The notes under the pieces were generated by a model. The model saw nothing but the letters and a program-made list of their open reading frames with translations, made no database searches and was not told where the DNA came from. From Oscillatoriales cyanobacterium PMM_0008 (GTDB taxonomy: Bacteria; Cyanobacteriota; Cyanobacteriia; Cyanobacteriales; Aerosakkonemataceae): 33,152 nt of DNA. A program made the translations under genes and the position numbers. The stretch is taken from the NCBI GenBank assembly GCA_949128025.1, contig CASBRD010000424.1, positions 1 to 33,152 of the forward strand, in the 5' to 3' direction. This document shows, one piece after another, positions 30,313-33,152 of this stretch; position 1 is the first letter of the stretch, and every line of letters starts with the position of its first letter.

Positions 30313-30375
30313 ATTTCAGATTTTAGATTTCTTTCTTTATTTGAAATGTGAAATGTGAAATCTAAAATCTGAAAT
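30313..30375. terminator. 19-bp-stem AT-rich inverted repeat between convergent genes
   Basis: ATTTCAGATTTTAGATTTC (30313-30331) pairs perfectly with its inverse at 30357-30375 around a 25-nt AT-rich loop containing GAAATGT repeats. Positioned between the stop of the 129-aa gene (30281) and the stop of the DUF928 gene (30397), it could act as a bidirectional terminator. It belongs to the AT-rich dispersed family also seen at 2037 and 25366. Confidence 0.65.
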
Positions 30376-30396
30376 TTACCCTCCTACTAGCAAATC

Positions 30397-31227
30397 TCAT
30401 CTCTGCGATTGTTGCCGTACTTTGGCGACCACTCCATCTAGTCCGACCTGTCCTAGAAGCGAGTAAAAATTTTCACCAATAGACCGATCGTCAGGTTTGG
30501 CCTCAGAAGCTTTTGAGAGCGCTTCTAGGGCATCATACCAGAAACCCTCTTGAGCATAGGTTATGGCGCGATCGCTCTCTGAAGTAGCAGATGAAAGCCG
30601 TCTAGTCAGCGCTGGCGTAGGATTCACACGCCTAATAAGGGCCTCGACTACCATGTTTTTAAGCTTCCCATTCTCATTGCAGAGGACAGATACTGACCAG
30701 ATGTAGTCTTGTTCTGCCATCAATTCCGGCTTTTCTGGAGGCAATTCCATCTGAATTATGCCAGGTTTTGCGATCGAGAACTGCTGCGTAAAGACTACTT
30801 CATCCTTCCCCACTTGCTTTAACGCAAACACCATTTTGGGCGCTTCATCTGAAAATCCCTTGTCTGACAAATACCAGAAAAACGTAGGATGCAGGGATAT
30901 CGTTTGTCCTGAGTGATTTTGAGGAACCAAAGGTACAAGTAGCGACTTGTCGCAGGAGGGAGTCACGCCTCTGAAAGTATCGGGAGGATCGACAAGACGC
31001 GCTCCCCCCGCTATAGTACCTGCTGGAGCCCCTCGGTTGGGCGGCTTATACTCAATACTTTTCCTAGCTGTAGGAGGATTTGCTAAGGCTTTTGAGTTGA
31101 AATCTAAATCAATTGATAGTCCCTTCAATCTTTGATTCCCAGGGGTGTTGCTCCAACCAATCAGTTGTATCAAAAGGATTGATACTGCACCACTTACTAC
31201 AGTCGTGTGTTTGCGGGAAATAACCAT
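30397..31227 (-). CDS. DUF928 protein, tandem copy A (276 aa)
   Basis: A cyanobacterial DUF928 protein. It has an N-terminal hydrophobic segment ~9-26 (VVSGAVSILLIQLIGW) fitting a signal peptide or anchor, a Pro/Gly/Arg linker with PPNRGAPAGT, then the core: LVPLVPQNHSGQTISLHPTFFWYL, a beta-rich middle (KPGIIQMELP, YIWSVSVLCN), and a helical end (TRRLSSATSESDRAITYAQE, GFWYDALEAL). The function of the family is unknown; genes often lie near cyanobacterial signalling or CHASE2/TPR proteins. It is downstream of a close paralogue (31292-32194) with 64 bp between, so probably an operon. Predicted to be exported. Confidence 0.88.
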   Translation of the reverse strand: MVISRKHTTVVSGAVSILLIQLIGWSNTPGNQRLKGLSIDLDFNSKALANPPTARKSIEYKPPNRGAPAGTIAGGARLVDPPDTFRGVTPSCDKSLLVPLVPQNHSGQTISLHPTFFWYLSDKGFSDEAPKMVFALKQVGKDEVVFTQQFSIAKPGIIQMELPPEKPELMAEQDYIWSVSVLCNENGKLKNMVVEALIRRVNPTPALTRRLSSATSESDRAITYAQEGFWYDALEALSKASEAKPDDRSIGENFYSLLGQVGLDGVVAKVRQQSQR

Positions 31228-31291
31228 AACTTTCTTGTTTTAACGTCAGACCCGAAAACTTCTTATGCAAGATTTTTCGAGCCAAAGATTA

Positions 31292-32194
31292 TTACCTTTG
31301 TGAATTTTGCCGCTGTTTTGCTACCACTTCATTCAACCCAACCTGGTCTAAAAGCGAGTAAAAATCCTCGGTAATAGACCGATCTTGGGGTTTAGCTTCA
31401 GAAGCGTTGGAGATAGTTTCTAAGGCGTTATACCAGAATCCTTGCTGAGCGTAAATTCTGGCCCGATCGCGTTCTGATTGGGCCCTTCTTAGCCGTCTAG
31501 TCAGTTCCTGCGTGGGAGCGACGCGCCTAATACCAGCCTGAACAGTAACTTTTTTAGAGTCTTGCTCGGTATTGCAGACAACTGATACTGACCAAAGGTA
31601 TTCTTGCCCTATAGTCAGTTCTGGCTGGCCTTTAGGAATTTGTGTCTGAATTATGCCTGGTTTTGGTACTTCGAGGCGCTCCTTAAAGAATGGCTCATTT
31701 GCGCCCTCTTTTTTTAACGAAAACTCCACCGAACTGGTATCTGACATATACCAGAAAAACTTGGGACGACCAGATGTAGTTTGTCCTGCATGATCTTGAG
31801 GAACTAAGAATACAGGCAAAATCTGGGCACATTCCCTTACACGAGGCTGAATTTGAGATGGGGAAATAGGGCGTGCGGGGGGACTGCTAGGTATATTCGG
31901 GTTTCCTCGCAACTGAATAGAATCTTCATCTGACTGTAAAATAGTCGGCCCCTCATGGTTACGCGCCCCTCCCGATCCCGTACTTGAGGGAGCGCCTCGG
32001 TTAGGGGGCTTATAGTTCATCCCTGTCCCCTGACGGGGCGGAAGTTGGGCTAATACTGAAGAATTGGAATCTAGTTCAATTGATAATCCCCTCAATGTCT
32101 GATTTAGAGGGTTGTGACTCGAACCAATCAGCTGGCTCAAAAGGATTGATACTGCACCTGTCACCACAGTTGCCTGTTGACGGCAAATAACCAT
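31292..32194 (-). CDS. DUF928 protein, tandem copy B (300 aa)
   Basis: Paralogue of the neighbour at 30397-31227, with the same N-terminal signal-like segment (VVTGAVSILLSQLIGS, ~9-25), the same PPNRGAPSS linker, core VFLVPQDHAGQTTSGRPKFFWYM and helical end TRRLRRAQSERDRARIYAQQ. It is longer mainly by an insertion of about 30 residues after the linker (around DSIQLRGNPNIPSSPPARPI), with a Cys in RVRECAQILP before the core. It is the first gene of the likely two-gene transcript; the 32195-32342 upstream region is AT-rich (TTTGTTTTTTGAAATTTGAT). Function unknown. Tandem duplication is evident from shared N- and C-terminal wording. Confidence 0.88.
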   Translation of the reverse strand: MVICRQQATVVTGAVSILLSQLIGSSHNPLNQTLRGLSIELDSNSSVLAQLPPRQGTGMNYKPPNRGAPSSTGSGGARNHEGPTILQSDEDSIQLRGNPNIPSSPPARPISPSQIQPRVRECAQILPVFLVPQDHAGQTTSGRPKFFWYMSDTSSVEFSLKKEGANEPFFKERLEVPKPGIIQTQIPKGQPELTIGQEYLWSVSVVCNTEQDSKKVTVQAGIRRVAPTQELTRRLRRAQSERDRARIYAQQGFWYNALETISNASEAKPQDRSITEDFYSLLDQVGLNEVVAKQRQNSQR

Positions 32195-32342
32195 AATCCT
32201 CGTTCTTTACAGCGTTTTTCAGATAGTATTGTAGACTTCCAAATTTAGATTTTGTTTTTTGAAATTTGATTTTTATGCTGGTTTGAAGCATTAAAGTAAA
32301 ACTTAACCCAAGTGAAACCCTATTTATAGCTAAGTTCTGTGG

Positions 32343-32768
32343 CTATCTCGGCTTCACTACTAGCACCGAACAAGGGGCATCCGCAACTACTTGACTGCTG
32401 ACAGACCCCTGCAAAATCCGCTTCAAACCAGTTAAACCACGGCTCCCAATCACAATTAGGTCGGCTTGATAGATATTAGCGAGGCGGATAATTTCTTCGG
32501 CTGGGTCGCCTGTGACAATTTCTAATTCACTTTGGCAGGGCAAGTTGGCCTGGTAAGATTGCAACTGCTTTTCAATATATCTGTAAGGCAGTTCCTCTGA
32601 ATTACCGTGAGGCCGGTCGGCTGCCCATTCCACATCAGCTTCTGGTGGAGGCATAACGTGAGAAAGGATAATTTTCGTTGCTGGTTGGAGTTGGATGTCA
32701 TATAGGGTCCCAATCACCTGCTCCGATAGCTCTGAAGCATCTAGGGCCACCAGAATTGTTTCGATCAC
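32343..32768 (-). CDS. Universal stress protein (UspA family)
   Basis: A 141-aa single Usp domain of normal length. It begins with MIETILVALDASE, where D10 is the conserved acidic residue at the nucleotide pocket. The ATP-binding motif G-2x-G-9x-G-S is complete (G108, G111, G121, S122 in GSRGLTGLKRILQGS), followed by the terminal strand SVLVVKPR. ATP-binding Usp proteins act in stress survival or as nucleotide-sensing partners; the specific role here is unknown. It is monocistronic, with a GAGG-containing ribosome-binding region just upstream (complement of about 32774-32782, GAGGAGGTC). Upstream to 33030 I see only a hairpin and IS-end DNA. Confidence 0.95.
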   Translation of the reverse strand: MIETILVALDASELSEQVIGTLYDIQLQPATKIILSHVMPPPEADVEWAADRPHGNSEELPYRYIEKQLQSYQANLPCQSELEIVTGDPAEEIIRLANIYQADLIVIGSRGLTGLKRILQGSVSSQVVADAPCSVLVVKPR

Positions 32769-32940
32769 AGATGAGACCTCCTCAGAAGAATTAACAACTC
32801 AGCGATCGGCACCGAGTATTCAGGACTGGGTTTAGTTTAGCGATATTGTGGCATTAAACTTGTTAAATGTATTTTACAGTTTTTTCCGCTTTGCCCCACC
32901 CCATAGTCATTAGGCTTAGAACAGGGATGGATAAGTTTAG

Positions 32941-32966
32941 AAGAAGCGGTATGCCAGCCGCTTCTT
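32941..32966. repeat. 9-bp-stem hairpin upstream of the Usp gene
   Basis: AAGAAGCGG (32941-32949) pairs with CCGCTTCTT (32958-32966), loop TATGCCAG. It lies between the Usp promoter region and the IS200/IS605 right end; it may be a terminator or repeat. Elsewhere in 32769-33030 I see no gene. Confidence 0.6.
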
Positions 32967-33041
32967 TGGCGGACTGATGCCATCAGGCTTTACGATACCG
33001 CATCAAGCCCCAGCTTTTAACCCTTAAGGATTTTTGACACT

Positions 33042-33061
33042 CCCACCCCGTCAGAGGTGGG
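33042..33061 (-). mobile_element. IS200/IS605-type right-end hairpin (also the likely 3' part of the omega/reRNA)
   Basis: CCCACC (33042-33047) pairs with GGTGGG (33056-33061). Read on the minus strand, the hairpin is followed by AGTGTCAA (about 33034-33041), a wording typical of cyanobacterial IS200/IS605 right ends directly after tnpB. The element border is near 33034. In characterised TnpB systems a guide RNA is made from the tnpB 3' end through this end into flanking DNA. Confidence 0.65.
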
Positions 33062-33152
33062 ATTCTTGCTTCAACGAGTGACCTTGCTTAAGAAATGTTT
33101 CCAAATCTAAGTAGAGGGTCTTCTCTCCACAAGCGTTAATTTCGGTATGCCC
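33051..33152 (-). CDS. tnpB: TnpB (IS200/IS605 family) C-terminal fragment, cut by window edge
   Basis: From the right edge the minus-strand frame reads GHTEINACGEKTLYLDLETF then LKQGHSLKQESHL and stops at TGA (complement of 33051-33053). GHTEINACGE and the final LKQESHL match the end of TnpB/OrfB proteins after the zinc ribbon. The catalytic part lies outside the window, so intactness cannot be judged. The stop codon falls within the right-end hairpin, the usual arrangement for this IS family. TnpB is an RNA-guided DNA nuclease related to Cas12. Confidence 0.72.
   Translation of the reverse strand, partial: GHTEINACGEKTLYLDLETFLKQGHSLKQESHL

Overview
The window looks like chromosomal DNA of a filamentous cyanobacterium. 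The HIP1 octamer GCGATCGC and its core CGATCG recur throughout. The genes are typically cyanobacterial: a three-domain S1-type ribosomal protein paralogue, a CrtD-type carotenoid desaturase, a HetZ-family protein, two DUF928 proteins and a large NB-ARC/TPR signalling protein. Intergenic DNA is crowded with dispersed palindromes and AT-rich hairpins of the kind common in filamentous cyanobacterial genomes. No rRNA, tRNA or CRISPR array was found. All identifications rest on motif recognition by eye; no search was run.

Layout. 1-2000 (minus strand): two tandem near-identical Uma2 (PD-(D/E)XK) genes, the first cut by the window edge, and a free-standing papain-fold toxin with a likely immunity partner. 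2076-4100: a GntR-type regulator divergent from a dienelactone hydrolase, with a short leader-like ORF between them. 4332-5240: rps1b-like S1 protein. 5541-16328: the most distinctive part, four consecutive plus-strand paralogues of 791, 1068, 811 and 637 aa. Each has 5-15 copies of a ~40-residue FD-x-x-Y-Y/F-R/L-x-x-N-P-D-L repeat, then a metzincin (M10/serralysin-like) protease domain, an RTX-like calcium-binding segment and a conserved Asp-Phe-containing C-terminus suited to type I secretion. The outer two keep the HExxHxxGxxH zinc site. The middle two have lost every zinc ligand but keep the rest of the domain, so the array pairs predicted active proteases with predicted pseudoproteases.

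16439-18946 (minus): HTH + NB-ARC + TPR STAND protein, convergent with the array. 19387-20670 (plus): HetZ-family protein. 20855-23143 (minus): fructosamine-kinase family protein and M16 peptidase; both stop codons lie inside dispersed repeats. 23328-24938 (plus): CrtD-like desaturase carrying an in-frame repeat insertion. 25182-25364: decayed 3' end of a SPINDLY/O-GlcNAc-transferase-like gene. 25440-27587 (minus): membrane-anchored helical-repeat protein. 27722-28751: small IS607-type element with an intact serine transposase and a tnpB stub. 28810-29709 (minus): hslO (Hsp33). 29892-30281: conserved hypothetical. 30397-32194 (minus): tandem DUF928 genes. 32343-32768 (minus): universal stress protein. 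33051-33152 (minus): 3' end of an IS200/IS605-type tnpB with its right-end hairpin.

How genes may work together: the four secreted repeat-protease proteins are probably one functional family (cell-surface or extracellular). The toxin and immunity genes form a pair, and the GntR gene may control the divergent hydrolase. The remaining genes look like independent housekeeping or accessory units separated by repeats. No type I secretion genes are in the window.
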